DNA of 64,000 nt from Rotaria macrura. Taxonomy: Eukaryota; Rotifera; Eurotatoria; Philodinida; Philodinidae. The translations under genes and the position numbers were made by a program. Where the stretch lies: the NCBI GenBank assembly GCA_900239685.1, contig OENT01000587.1:30953-94952 (forward strand), read 5' to 3'. Below are positions 14,352 through 28,100 of this stretch, in pieces. The notes beneath the pieces are model-generated. The model was not told the origin of the DNA. It ran no database searches and saw only the letters and a list, made by a program, of their open reading frames with translations. Every line of letters starts with the position of its first letter. The first letter of the stretch is position 1.

Positions 14352-16187
14352 ATGACGAAATTAAATAAAGCAAGTGAACAAGTACTTCATGAACTACTCG
14401 ATAATGTAAATTTGATTCTATCGAATAATCATAAATTCACTTTTCATATGTTTGACTAGGATGCTGATCTAGACGAATATGGCGAATGGACAGATGAAGC
14501 ATTGGCTCGCGCTACTTCAAATCAATCTATTGAAGGCGAAGAAGAATATGGTCATGTTAAATTACGCAAGCCAATCGATATGCAAACGTTATGTTCAAAT
14601 AAAGGTCAAATATTAGAACTTGATCAAAACGAATTAGATCCAGCTGAATTAGCACGTGTAGCAACACAAATGGCTATGGATGATATTAAAGAAAATCGAC
14701 AAACTACCACCGATGAATATATTAATAATGAAATTAAATCAACAATACCAACAAGAGATTTATTTAATCAACGATTAATCGATAATACACAGGATTTTGA
14801 TGATCAAGTTCGATTTTTCTAATTTTTGTAGTTGTTATCGTTCGATTAAATTCATCTTTCTCATTAGCTCGGTGGTATGCAACATTTAGTAAAAACTAAT
14901 GGTGAGAATGGTACACCATTGAATGGTATACCGAGTAGTGAAGCTGCTGGTGGTATCTGGAAACAAACAATTTATACTGGTGTCGGAGAAACACCACCAA
15001 TTGGTTCAACTGTACGTATTCATTACAATGCATATTTTGAACTCAACGATGAACCATACGATAGTACAGTGAGTTTTTGACATCATAAAAATTGTATTTC
15101 ATTCATGTCTAATTTTTAGTATATTCGACGTCGACCCTGTGAATTTCAATTAGGAAAATTTAATGTTCTACCCGGTTTGGATCTTGCTGTACAAACTATG
15201 CAAAAACGTGAACGAGCAAAATTTATTATAAGTAGTGATCTACTCTATGGTGAATATGGTAAGTAATGTATGGTGTTTCATAGTTCAATGAACTTTGATT
15301 TTGTTTAGGTTGTCCACCACGTATTCCACCTAAGGCATGGTCTTTATTTGTTATCGAATTAATATCATGGATTGATTGTTCATTGATTGAAAAATTAAAT
15401 AAATTAAAAGCAAACGACGATGAATTAACTGAAGATTTCGATGAACGTTTACGTATTGTACATACATTACGTGACATGGGAAACGTATGTCGTACGAATA
15501 TTTCTCACGAAAAAAAATTTTACTCTTTTAGGATGAATATGCTAAACATAATCTTGAACGTGCTATTCGTTATTATGCTAAAGGAAAACAAATACTTCTT
15601 AAAACCAAAACAACTAATGAAAATCAAACTAAACAACATAGAGATCTTTTACTTAAACTCTATCTTAATTCAGGTAAAAAAACGAAATATCTGATTTCAT
15701 CATTGACAAGAATGAGTTGATCGTTTCGTGACATTTATTTCACTCAATAAACTAGTCATTCTGTTTTGTTAAATATCTATTTTCAATTTCATCCTAATTC
15801 ATATGCATACAAAATCTCTAGTGAACATTCGAAAGAATAGATACAACAATAGTGATCAGCACAATTCTTAGATGCTTTCTATTTGAAGAATGTAATTAAT
15901 TTATTTTAGCTCAATGTTATCTCAAATTACGAAATCATGAACGTACAATAAGAAATTGTAACGAAGCACTACAATTAGATTCAACAAATGTTAAAGCATT
16001 GTTTCGAATAAGTATTGCTTATCGTTCATTACATCAATTTGATCAAGCACGTCAACATCTCAATATAGCTATCAATATTGAACCATACAATCCGGAAATA
16101 ATCGACGAAGCACAACGACTCGATCGTTCTATTGAACAACAGAAGAAAACTGAACAAAAATTATATTACCGAATGTTTAATAAGTAG
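14352..16187 (+). CDS. FKBP6: FKBP6-like TPR immunophilin
   Basis: Hsp90 co-chaperone-type protein with one FKBP domain and C-terminal TPRs. In animals FKBP6 (fly Shutdown) acts in piRNA loading and germline function; that role here is inferred. Seven exons: 14352-14405, 14460-14807, 14868-15068, 15120-15258, 15309-15484, 15532-15673 and 15910-16187; sum 1338 nt, 445 aa. The FKBP domain (about residues 155-250) shows VRIHYNAYFE, PYDST, EFQLG, VLPGLDLAV, YGEYGCPPRIPP and LFVIEL. The active-site Trp of FKBP12 is Leu in VLPGL and the flap His is absent, so prolyl isomerase activity is probably weak or lost, as in FKBP6. The C-terminal region has TPR helices (ALFRISIAYRSLHQFDQA). The acidic N-terminus (DADLDEYGEWTDEAL) has no clear assignment. 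An AATAAA lies 49 nt past the stop. FKBP6 versus other TPR-FKBPs is a judgement from architecture and substitutions. Confidence 0.85.
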
Positions 16188-16235
16188 TTAACGTTTCTTT
16201 TTTTCTTTTTTTGTTTTGTCAGATGATTTGTTTTC

Positions 16236-16241
16236 AATAAA
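16236..16241 (+). terminator. Poly(A) signal of FKBP6-like gene
   Basis: AATAAA 49 nt after the stop codon at 16187, in a T-rich 3' region (TTTTCAATAAAAAC). Confidence 0.6.
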
Positions 16242-19200
16242 AACTAACATTTGAAATAGGATGTTGTTCTATTCACTGTTACATATCTATCTATGAATTT
16301 CATTGAACATAATTCAAGCCACTAGTAAATAATTTGTTCGTGCCTACAGTAAAAAACTTTCAGCTTACGTACAAATAAAAATGTACGCAATTAGAAAAAT
16401 GTAAATTTTCAGTAGTCCATTGCATATAATCATCATTCTTAACTCGAAATCATACTTTCATTGGAGTTTTATTTGATGTTAAAGTCATTTCTCTATTCTT
16501 CTTTCTACTACCTGGATGAATATTTTTAGCAGTCGTGTAAAAATAAATCACTTTCAATGTTGTAAATTATATAAACAACATTCTTCAAGACATGTTTATA
16601 TTAGAGCAAGAAAAAAAAATATAATATAATCCATTGCCTTCATTGGCTACATGAAATCAAAATATTTCATTCGAACGCTTACCTTTGATAAACATAGTTG
16701 TAAATCAACTTTCAAGAATAAATAGTCTGAATGAAATGACTTTTATTTGCACAACTCACGGTATGAGTTTCTCATCGATGAGGAATAACGGACGATAAGT
16801 TTGTTCGTTTTCATTTCAACTATGATCCTATGAAGTGTCCGGATGTTCAACAAAGATAATTTGATTTGTGATGAGCAAGAAGAAAAACAACAACGAACTC
16901 GATTGTTATCTCAAGATTTGATTTTTCGGCAAATGTATTTATTCACTTCAGATAGATATAATCATATGAGAAATGTGCGCGCATGTCCTTCAATATCAAG
17001 GTTCGTTATCGAACATAGTCATCGAATGAAGTGCTTTTGTTTTCTTAATGTGTGAGAGATATCACTTGGCTTTTTTCTTTTTCATTCGATAAAGTGGTTT
17101 ACTGTTCATACAGATTGTTATATAATGAAACAATTATTTATTTCTATTTTCTATAGTTCATCATAAATATAAACTTTGAAATTCGTTGATTCATCGAATA
17201 TTTCACATACTAAATAAATAATAACAATAATATCTGTTGAATAGTTATAATGAATATACAATACATATAAAATTCTTTGAAATGTAGAATAATGAATTTG
17301 GTAAAGACTCGAATCACTTTCTTTTTAATTTGTCATAAAAACTGATATTTATGATTTAAATAGAAATTCAACATAGTTCATCAACTAATCTTATTGTTTG
17401 CATACACGTACATACAGACAAATATCGATATTCTAATTTTTTTTTTCTTCTTCTCTTCTTTCATTCTCTGATATACAAGGCGTCTATTTGCATTGTACCA
17501 TCGATACTATTCTTCTTTCTCTCTTGTCCTCTTCCCACCTCTCTGTACAAAGAACATTATGATGGACTTCTTTTTCTTTTCATCATCATCATTAGTATTA
17601 ATGTAAGTTTAAAACGAAATATTTCCTTTTTTTTTTTTATTTTGTTTTATTTCCATTGACCCCGTGTTCTTTCTCATGCCAATGAAAAACAAAAGGTGAT
17701 CTTTAAAGACATTGACACTAGAGTTGACCTTGAATATGTCGTATTCATTCATTTTTATATATCATTATCTTTGTTTCACAACATTTCGTCCAATGATCAT
17801 GTCACTGATGTGCAACTCGAGCCTATTCAAGGTTATTCTCTTAGTATAGAGATATGCACATGTATCCATATTGTATAATAATGTTCTTCCTTCTTTCTTG
17901 AGACTTTGCATTAACATACGAAAGATTTTTGTTAACCTTCAAGTTCAATTTATGTATATGTGCATGTCGTATTTGAGTATATGAACCTGTCATATAAGTA
18001 AGTGAAGATGAGCCCTTGGTAGTTTGGTCAGAATAGAAAACGATGAGTCTCCTCACACTTAAATGACGAGTAAAAAAAAAAGAAAGAGTGATTTAACATG
18101 AAATTGACATTCATTTTTCAAGGTTCAATTCAGTCTAAGCTTTACATATGTGTGTATGTATGAATTAAATGAATTAAAATCGAGAATAGTTGTCAGCATG
18201 TATTCTATCCTGATGCCATCATTTTATAATAGAAAAGACATGAACAAGTAAGTAGAAATAAATAATGTTCGTCGTTTGACCTGATTATTCGATAAAAAAA
18301 GAAATGAAGAGATAATTGAAACGAGTAAATCTCTCGCTTTTTCAATTCTCTTTATTTGTTTTCTTTGTTAAAGATACTTCGTGAGTTTGTTTAATCAAAT
18401 ATTAATTACACTTGCTCTAGATTCATCTATACATATGCACAGAGAGATCATATGAATATGACAATTCAACACCAGACATTCATATCATTTCAAACAAGCG
18501 ATTCTTTGTTGTTCTTGCTTTCAATTACTTTAAACCCACAAAAAAAAAGAAACGATAGAACACTTGAACTTCCTATTGATTGATTGCATCAGTCGATTTA
18601 ATTTAATTAGAATTGACGATTATGACGGCATTGTCAGGTTTTATGTCGAGACGATAAAACACAATGTAGAAAAGAGACCAAGGATGACTTTCCAACCATG
18701 TTTAATGATAAGGTAGGGATTAGTCTTTATCAAGCCTTGATCGTCTAACTCTTTACATTGACATAGGATGTATTTAATAGTTTCTAATGAACTCTGTCAT
18801 TCTCTGCTGTAAATAGGAGAATAAATTTACAACGAAAAGAAAAATTGTTTCTTTTCTTTCTTTTTTTTATCTCACTGAATTCTCTCTAATATCAATAAGA
18901 ATCATTAGTCATACTTAACAAATTCAATTCGAACAAAAGAATCTATATATATATGTAGAGTGTTATGTTGCGTTGATAACTCGAATGAATGATCTTTGGT
19001 CTGTCGTTTAACAAGGCTGTTTATGTTTTTAGTAAGATATTGAGACGCAATTGAAAAGAGAGTAGTCATTTATATGTATATATCAAGCGAGACCGATGAT
19101 CTTTAAGGATGAATCAATCGATGACGAATAAAAAGAAGTTTGTTCTCTTAGTGAATGAAATTTTTATAGGACACAAGAGAAAGAGACCGAAAGTTAACAT

Positions 19201-21455
19201 CGACGATTCATCATCATCATCATCATAAAATTTTCTTTTCTCTTCTATCACACTTCATTGTCGAATGATCTACCTCATTGATGATATGCATATGACAAAG
19301 CAACACATTGATGTGATATGTCCTGATGAAGAGCTTTAGTAAGTTGATTGATTTTTGTCTTGTATCCCAATCTAGTGATATCTTAGATCAAAAGAAAGAA
19401 TAGAGTACACAATAGAATTATTATTATTATCGTTCTTGTGTAATCAAAATAGCAGTTATACGAGTACAACAGGTGATATCATCAATAATGAGTAGTCTTT
19501 GTTTGGCTTGTCTCTTTTCTCTCTGTTCATTCCAATAGTGTGTATAATGAAATATACTCTGACATCTTATCAATACGTGTTTTCATTCAATATTTATTAT
19601 TATCAGCATCATCTTTTACATATTGGAGTATGAGACATATAAGCATGTGCTGGAGGAAAAGTTAGACATGTTGTTGTTTTTTGTCTGATAACTGTTATCA
19701 TTCTTTGTCGAAGAGTATAAGATGTGATAGTAGTCTGGTCATGTTCACATCTCTATACTAATTAATCCCGTGTAAAATAAATAATGATAAGTATTTGACA
19801 TAAAATTATTTCTGAACTACGATCGTTTTGAATAAAAAAAAATCAAACAATTTTTTTACACATTTGATTTTAATTATTTAGCGATAGTTTTGTTCGTTTT
19901 TTTTTCTTTATCAGTGAATATCTGGATTAAACATATGTATATTTATATATACGAGAAGCCTAGTTTGATTGTGTAGTAGAACAAATTACAAGAAGCCCTT
20001 TCTCGTCTATGCTGACCGGTTTGTTTCTTACATACATACGTACACTCAACCTATTCAATCATTGTTGTTAGTATCCTTTAATGGATTGTTTAAATTCATT
20101 ATTTTATTTTTGCTTATGTAATATATATGTATAAATACATTTGTTCCGGGCTATATTTCATAGGTGTATATGTATAGACTTCGTTATTTAATGAGTACCA
20201 CTGTGTATTGTATTATTCTATATACTATTTGCGTATTCGCACACGACACCATTGTACTCATGAAAAAGAGAGAGAGAGAGACAGAGGAAAGAATAATACA
20301 TCTTATATATTCCGTTCCGGTTATACAATATCGACTACTAATAGTACTACTATCGATCACTACATAGTCGTAAGTTGGTGATATCCATCAACAGTAACAA
20401 ATACCATATAGTCGTAGTTCTACTTGTCATTCAATTTCAATAGGTAATCAGAGTAAATACGGTTGATTGAATGTGTCAGTAAGAATGATTATTACGTACA
20501 TATATTCTAAAATGTATATTTATTCATGCACATTGTTCAAAAATCATCGAATACGTACGATACGATAATCAAGAACCTTCAAACTTTATTCGATTGTAAG
20601 ATAAAATATGCATTGAACTTTTTTTTTTCTCTGTTGTTCTTGAAAACTTTTCGTTTCCGCCTGATGTAATAGTTTATATCGTAACTGACCGTTCACGTTA
20701 TTCATTTCTTTCTCTTTCTTGACTTCATTCAATAGAACAAAATGGCCTTCTCTTTGAACAAACATTATCAAAAAGAAAACTCGACTTCAAAAGAATGAGT
20801 TGCATAAGTTATATCTCTTTTACTCAACCATTATAATCTTTGCGTAAAATGTACATGACAAACATGGACACATGCATACATACATATATATATGCGACCA
20901 TTTTTTTTGAAAAGTCATCTTATTCTATTTTTCTTCAAACAGTCGATTATTTTCTACAAAGCGTATGATTAAAAAGAAAACGTGTGCACAAGCAATTACA
21001 CCTATAGCTTATATTGACGATGAATACGTAATGAAGTACTATGATCAATTTTTCAATTTTACATATCGTTTTATATTGATCTCTTCTTGTTTGTTGTGTA
21101 AGGAATATTTAAATAGGCGTCTAATATCAATCTTCTCAATTTGTACATATTAACAAGTAGGTGTGAGACTCTGTTTACCCTTTTTCTTTTTTCTCTCGAT
21201 GCTCATTTCTGAAGAGCACGACGCATCGAGAATAGTAACAATAAATGTTCTAGTGAAAAACGTGACTTATTCAAAATGAAAAACGAATGAAGACACAATT
21301 GCATAAAAGAAATAGACAAGCAAATGATTAGACATTTCGATTAAATTTGAAATAATTCCATTGTCTTAACATATACCGATCAAACTATGTGTCCTTGTTA
21401 GTTTATTTATTCTTTTCTTTTCATTGTAGATGTTTAAAAGATATTCATTTTTTGT
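16242..21455. other. 5.2-kb non-coding stretch
   Basis: The longest gene-free stretch in the left half. Open frames are short and lack splice-compatible partners or family motifs. It contains simple repeats: a (TCA)n run near 19209-19226, a GA run near 20268-20280, and TATATA/TACATA stretches near 18.95, 19.08, 19.93 and 20.88 kb. No tRNA-like or rRNA-like sequence was seen. It could be regulatory DNA for the flanking genes, or hold a non-coding transcript. Confidence 0.5.
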
Positions 21456-22737
21456 ATGAGCCATCATCAAATTTCGATGTTTCAACAAATAGGTTTTCTC
21501 ACATTGTTATTCTTTCTCATTATCAATAATGTTCAAACAACATCGAGTAAATAGAATTCATTTTGTGTTTTTGTTCAATATGAATACGAAATACATATTT
21601 TTTTTTTCTTGTAGCGAAAAAACGAAGTCATGAAGCATTTCATTTACTTAAAGAGACAAAGGATAAAGTTAAACATGGAATACGTATGTATTCCTAAGTT
21701 TCAAAATCAAATTAATTAAATATGATTTTTTGTTGTTGTTGTCTCTGTAGAATGTCATGCACCATCGAAATATTTTGCTGGTTCATGTTATACATACATG
21801 AAAACATCGCCGGCATCATCATGGGAACGAGCACATAATAATTGTCTATTATTACCTATGATAAAAAATGCTGGCCTATTAGCTATTGAATCCATTGATG
21901 AATATGAATTTATTGAACGTGAACTTATTGGTTTGAAATCTGGATCGGAAAGTGTTTCCGTCTATATTGGATTACGAAAAATAAATAGTAACGTGAATTT
22001 TACAAAAATTCTTTACTATGTCTTTTGTTTTTTTACCGTAGACATTTGGTTATGGTCGAATGATATACCATTGAAAGAAACACCTGTATATCGATTTTGG
22101 GTTGATAATAATAGAGATATTCTTGCCTATGATTGTGGTATACTTTGGCTTGCTAGAAATACAAGTGTTATTACACCAGCACCATGCGTTGAACAAGCTC
22201 TACGACCCTATGTTTGTAAACAAAGTAATATACTTGTAATGTTCGAAGAAGGAAACAAAACGGTTAATTTTAATTTATTGTAGTAATTGATCGATGTTAT
22301 AATCATAGTAGCAATTGTGGTAAATATGGAAAATGTATTAATTTACCATCGATAAATTCATACAAATGTCAATGTCGATTTTTTTATACAGGAGATCAAT
22401 GTGAAAAATGTAAATTTGTCAATAACAACTCTTGTTTCTATTAGTTTCTTTCATAAAATTAATTGTTTAGGGAGTAATCAAGGTTTACAAATCATCATTG
22501 GTTGTATGATTGTTATCATCGCATTTATTCTTTCGTATATGATCAATTATGACCGATCAGAAGATTCTTTATCATTTAGAAGATCTGCCTACGAGCAATA
22601 TCATACGTAAGTTAGTGATAGAAATCTGTTTAAATAAAGCAAATTAAAATAATACGAGATTGTTTACCTCTGATCAAATTAGTTCTATGACCATCCAGGA
22701 GAAGATATCAAAGCTACTAGAATCATCGCAAAATTAG
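21456..22737 (+). CDS. C-type-lectin-like / EGF / single-pass membrane protein
   Basis: Predicted type I surface protein, 298 aa from seven exons: 21456-21546, 21615-21683, 21751-21987, 22042-22224, 22284-22409, 22471-22606 and 22683-22737 (897 nt). A hydrophobic signal peptide (FLTLLFFLIINNVQ, about residues 13-26) comes first. A C-type-lectin-like domain begins at CHAPSKYFAGSCYTY, with WERAHNNC, YIGLRK, WLWSND and closing Cys residues in CVEQALRPYVCK. The calcium/sugar triplets (EPN or QPD, WND) of sugar-binding lectins are not visible, so the ligand may be a protein or another molecule. One EGF-like module follows (CYNHSSNCGKYGKC...CQCRFFYTGDQC), then a membrane helix (IIIGCMIVIIAFILSYMI) and a ~35-residue cytoplasmic tail with Ser/Tyr. 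The specific orthologue is not recognised. Confidence 0.85.
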
Positions 22738-25129
22738 GTTCACACAGAAAGCATATTTTCTTGAAAGATGAAATAGTAAAAAGATAGGTTTACATAACTT
22801 TTTGTGTACTCAAAAAGTGAGTACACTCTAGAATCGATCAGTGTGTCCGGCCGTCCGTTTACACGATAACTCTTCACAAATACATTCTATTGAGCTGAAA
22901 TGTTGTACACAGGATTGCCTCATCAATATCTCGGTTGAGTTCGAAGATGAGAAGGATCCGGCAAGAAATGGCTGAGTTATCGAAAAAATTGTCATTATTG
23001 ACCAAACAATCCCTGAGGGGATGTACAGGGATTTTTTCTCAGAATTATCCTCAACGTATATAAATCGACTCAGTCTTTGACATTGATTCGGAATCTGATA
23101 TTAGTTTTGAACCAAATCGTAGCTTTCTAAGAAAAAATCGCCTGAAAAAGCACAAAAACTGCATCTAGAAACGAAATTGTCTAGATACGTCTCAGATGAC
23201 CAGTAGTGTTGGAGTTTCCCAGGATACTTCTTCCGTGTACACATTCTAGAATGACTGATTTGTCTCATTCACGTTTTGAAGTACACATAACTCTTGGACT
23301 TAAGGCCGAGGGTTTCACATTTATTTAAATACTATTCTCACCAGTTATCACCAGGCGAAGGTTTACAATGACTATTGTTTACATAGTATGGTTAAATCCC
23401 GAAAATGTTAAAAGTAAACCTTGATAGATAACCTAGTTTATTGATGATAAGTATGCTAACTATTGAACAAGCATTAGTTAAAAAATGATTATCAATGCGA
23501 TGCTCTACCGTGTGAATAAGAACTGTAAAAAAATAAGTCAAAAGAAAAATTAATAAAACTAAATTCACAAGAGCAAAGACAATGTGTCCTTTGACACCAA
23601 TGATGATAGATTCAGAAGATATTCTATTAAATCTATTTCGGAATTTTCAAATCTTGATGATAAAAGTACTAAACATCTGTTCCATAACACGGTTTGTCTA
23701 CGTAACGCGTTACTTCGGTGAATAAGTTGTTAAAAACGTTTTTCTTTTTCAACGGACCGATCTCTACATAACGTTAGATGTAGTGTTTTTTGTGGTTATA
23801 ACAATTGCAATAATAACGGGATTGTAAAATTTTGAAAAATCATAGTTTTTAATTCTCAAGAGAGAATTTTTTCGAAAACGTCTGATTATCGTACCATTCG
23901 TTACAGAATTTAATTCTCTATAAAATATCGTATTTATTTTTAACTTTCACCACCGAAGACAAATGTTACATTGCTGTAGAGTTTTCAACATTCCATACTA
24001 ATAACGAACTTTCACTTCGCCGTAGCTACTTGATTTTTTTGAACAGAGGTTACATGTCGAGAAAAGATGAATTGCTATAAAATAAATTAAATAGATCTCA
24101 GCACCGTAAGAGGGACCCGAAATTCATCGAGAAAAAAGAATGTGACAGCGTTACATTTTCTTTGTTCATTATTTTTATGAATAATGAAAACTAGGGAAAC
24201 GCTGTTTTTACCATTGAAAAGCTCGTTTCATGCTCTACAAATTTGGTTTCAGGCCTACTTTAAATGGAGACCGTCATTTGCAGAGAATTGAAAGATGAGT
24301 CAGCGGATTGCATAATCAGGATCCTTTTATGCTACACTGTTACATGACTATAAATCATTTCTGTAAACTATAGAGTTCAACCGAAAAACATCAAACTTGT
24401 AATATAGCTAGAAATGGTCGAGCTGCGTCGAATGACGTTTGAATCAACTATCAAGCCGTCATTGTTCTCGAGATATTTCAAAAAACGATTGCCATAATGT
24501 CACAACGATACACTTGGACAAGCTGAACAGTAGCTTTTTTTGGTCAAGAAATACAAAGAAAAGGACGAACTAATAACAGATGAGTTATCAGCCATTCAAC
24601 ATTAGATTTTTTCTTTCGATCAATTAACACGTCCCCTAATACGTATCCTAGCAAGTATACAAAATCTAGTGAAACCATTAAACTTGCAGAGAAATTAAAC
24701 ACTGAAGTACAGCATTATATTTACATTCTTTATTCTTAAATATTCGGATGAATTAGTTGTATTAATAAGAGCGATTGTATATTCTACAAAGTTTAAACTC
24801 ATACTTAGCAACATACTCTTTAGATATGGTCTCTTGTTCTCGGTACAGAAGATGAAAAAAAATCCGCTAAGCAAACTAAATCGGCATTGAGAAACGTCGA
24901 TGTATCACGTTGATATTGAGCATGGTAGCGTCTCATTCTTTTGATAAATAATCAGTAGAGAAGCTTTGTTTTTCTATCAAGCACTGAAAGTACGTACTGT
25001 GAAATGATTTTACAGTTCGATGACCCTGAAATTCTCATTCGATTGATTTACATTCATCATTGTTAGAAGAAGAAAAAAAATGAAAAACATATTATCTATA
25101 TTCGAACTCATTACAATTTTAGTGCTACA
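22738..25129. other. Intergenic between lectin-like gene and STRA6
   Basis: About 2.4 kb without a recognisable gene. The left part (22800-23330) looks repeat-like and is listed separately; the rest is AT-rich unique-looking sequence that presumably includes the STRA6 promoter. Confidence 0.45.
22800..23330. repeat. Probable dispersed repeat with GTCCGGCCGTCCG core
   Basis: Begins with the near-palindrome ACTCAAAAAGTGAGTAC, followed by a GTGTGTCCGGCCGTCCGTTT stretch and ACACGATAACTCTTC, much more GC-rich and structured than its surroundings. TCTAGAA words mark both sides (22829 and 23245). It has no open frame. Interspersed invertebrate repeats often contain such reiterated GTCCGTCC words, but no second copy occurs in this window, so the call rests on composition. 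Confidence 0.35.
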
Positions 25130-28100
25130 ATGTGTGCTCGAAATCAATCTCATTTTACAAGACAATCGTCGAAGATACTTGATCATGTTATTCTCAATCA
25201 TCATCTAGTTAATAGTTCTACACCGAAAGGACAACATCGTTGGTGTACTTCATCGATACAATTCGATGAGCGTCAACATCATCGTTCGTTTTCTTTGAAT
25301 ATTCGTAATCTTTTTTTTAAACAAAAAAGATTCATTCCAATTATGTTATCAATACTATTAACGATTCTTATTTGTATGATAATAATTAATGCACGACATT
25401 ATGTACAAGAAATATTTGGTAATGCAACGCAGTTATTTCAATTTTGTATTTTATATGAAAATAGTTATTATCATAATCTATTAACATTACCTGTTGCCTT
25501 CGTTATTATTTTACTCATTATATTGAATCAAACACGAAAAGAATATTATCAATCGAGTAGAGAAAAATTTTCGTTTCATATTCCAATACCATTTAATCCA
25601 TTTTCAAAAATAAATCGTTTGGATACAATGATATTATGTGGTATTGTTAGTCATGAAATACTTGAAATTATCGAAGAAATATTTATAAAAACAACACAAA
25701 TAAAATTACTTTCAATGACAGGTCCATTATTTGATCTAATTCGACAAATAGGTCTTATTATGATTGTTGGCCTACGTTACTATCCTGTTTATTCTGTCAT
25801 TGAAATATCGAATGGTAATATTCTTTATTATGTTCTATGTGCATTTTACATGTGGTTAGATTTACTATTACGAATATTTGAACAAGTCTTTTGTGTTAAT
25901 ATTAATCCATTGATTCGAACATGGAAAATATTTGAACAATTTAAAAATGAATTCAATCGAAAATATGAAACAAATTCATTGTTGACAACAACAACAACAA
26001 CCAACATGCATATGTTGGAACATGACGAGTTGCAGTCGGAAATTTCGAAAGGTCGTTTCCATAAGAATAGAGATCGATTCTTTTTTCGTACTACGAAAAC
26101 GATGACTTCAACGATTGCTTCGATGAATCAAGTAAGTAGATTGATTTTCATTGAGTTTTGTAAGGCATCCGATACGAAACTGAATGACAGGTAGCACGAG
26201 GAGAAGTTTTACTGATTCCACTAATGATTTCATGCATATGTAGAATTCTGTATGATTAGTGAAATACTAGGACGATAAAGTTTCTCAAAGATTTGTTTGT
26301 TTCAATAGTCAATGTTCCGTATCTAATGAATGAAGTTTGATCTAAAATATTGAATATACACATCTTTGAGTGAATCGTAAATTTTTTGTACAATTCAATT
26401 TTTTCAACCATTTTTTTTCTCATTCCTATGATTCGATATCAAACTCCTTTTTTCCTCATACTCCTTAGTGTCTGTTCTGCTATCCTGAAATATTTTAACT
26501 CAATGACTCATTATTCGGCTGAGATATGCAAGTGGGAAGTTCGAAAAATCATTTCTTTCGATATTTCGTTGGTATAAAATGAGATTTCTAAGACGAATGA
26601 AGTAAGAAAAAAGAAAACGTGAATACTGCATTTTGTGCAGAATTTAATTCCCTATCCACGTGTATGTTTTTTTCCGGTTCGATTTCGACGAAATCAGATT
26701 TACTATCAAAGTGTTGACTCAGCTTTTCAATATGGTTATGTCTTTTGCTAGTAAACGACTCAATCAGACAGTCACAGAACGATGCAGCGTGAAAACCAAA
26801 ATAGGAATATCATCGGTTGTTCCCCCCCCCCCCTATTTTTAGCGAGAGTTTTACATTATACCTCAAAATGTAAACTCAGTTTATGCTTATCGATGTTCAA
26901 ACTGATTTCAAGAGAACGTATTACTACCATATTCTATTCGACTTATGACAACGTGCTAAGTCTGACGAAAATCATTTTGAACTATTTGGAAGATAAAACA
27001 TAAAGGAGAACTGTAGTGAACTAAACGAGTTTTGATTCAGAGTGGTGAGGTTTGATGTTCACAATAAGGCACTGACCTTTGAAAGAACACAAAGTAGACC
27101 GAGAGTTTTAAGCTGGTGCCATAAGGCAATACTCTGCAGTGTTTGCAGACTCTCCAGACGCGGAACCTCAGAGAAATGCATATTTTGACATTTTTCTGGA
27201 TTTTTATTTCATGTACTTCAATTCCTGTGAGTGCCATTAACTTATTCGAGTTGAAATATATCTAACGATATGCTATACATGAGCTTTAGACTCCTATTTG
27301 GCACAGTTTCTCTTAAAAACTACTTTTTTGTCGGAAAGTCGAAGCTGAGACTAGAATACCTCAGCCAAGGCGAGTCAGGCAGTTTGTAAAATTTTTACCG
27401 AAGACTCCGTGAAGGATGAGGAACAAAATGTGCGAAACAAATTTTCTCTAGAAACATTTCAAATCTTTTTTGTTAATTGTCAAAAAAATGTTACGATTTA
27501 CTCATATATGAATATTCAAAAGATCGACCACTGGACATCCACATCCTAATTTTTACATGCAGCCTGACATTTAAGCTTCACAAGGATATGTTAATAGAAC
27601 AACACGGAAAAGTCGTATTTTAAAATGTACTCAGAGATTTCAATCGAATATTGTATTGTTTTGTTGAAAATTATGATTTTCAATAACACGATCGTTAGTT
27701 ATAAGCATGTTACACAAACGCTTTTTTCTCAATTGATACTTACTTCAAATTCTTAAGTCGATTTGACATACGTATGTGTGAGTGATGTTTGCTCGTTGAC
27801 TTGGTTCCCTGGAGCGAATCAACTGTGTCCATTTTGTTAGTTATACAATTACCATCCTACGAATCTGTAATATGAATGCAAATACCAAGTCCTGGTTCAA
27901 TTAATTCTCTCATGAATCTTATTTGAAACTCTTGAAAATTTCATTCTTGACAAAAAATAAGCTCAATTCGTATGGATCATTTTACAGTTATCTTCTCGTA
28001 GAGTATCCTTCGTTACTAAACAACAATAGTTTTCAGTCATTAATTTCCAAGCTAATACAATCTTCGATGTCAAAATCAATCTAATATTCAGAAAATGTTC

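Noticed and set aside
26822..26833. Poly-C run in STRA6 intron 1 (and G-runs near 51973 and 55586)
   Set aside because: Simple homopolymers, likely slippage or assembly-prone; no structured G-quadruplex pattern with several runs was seen.
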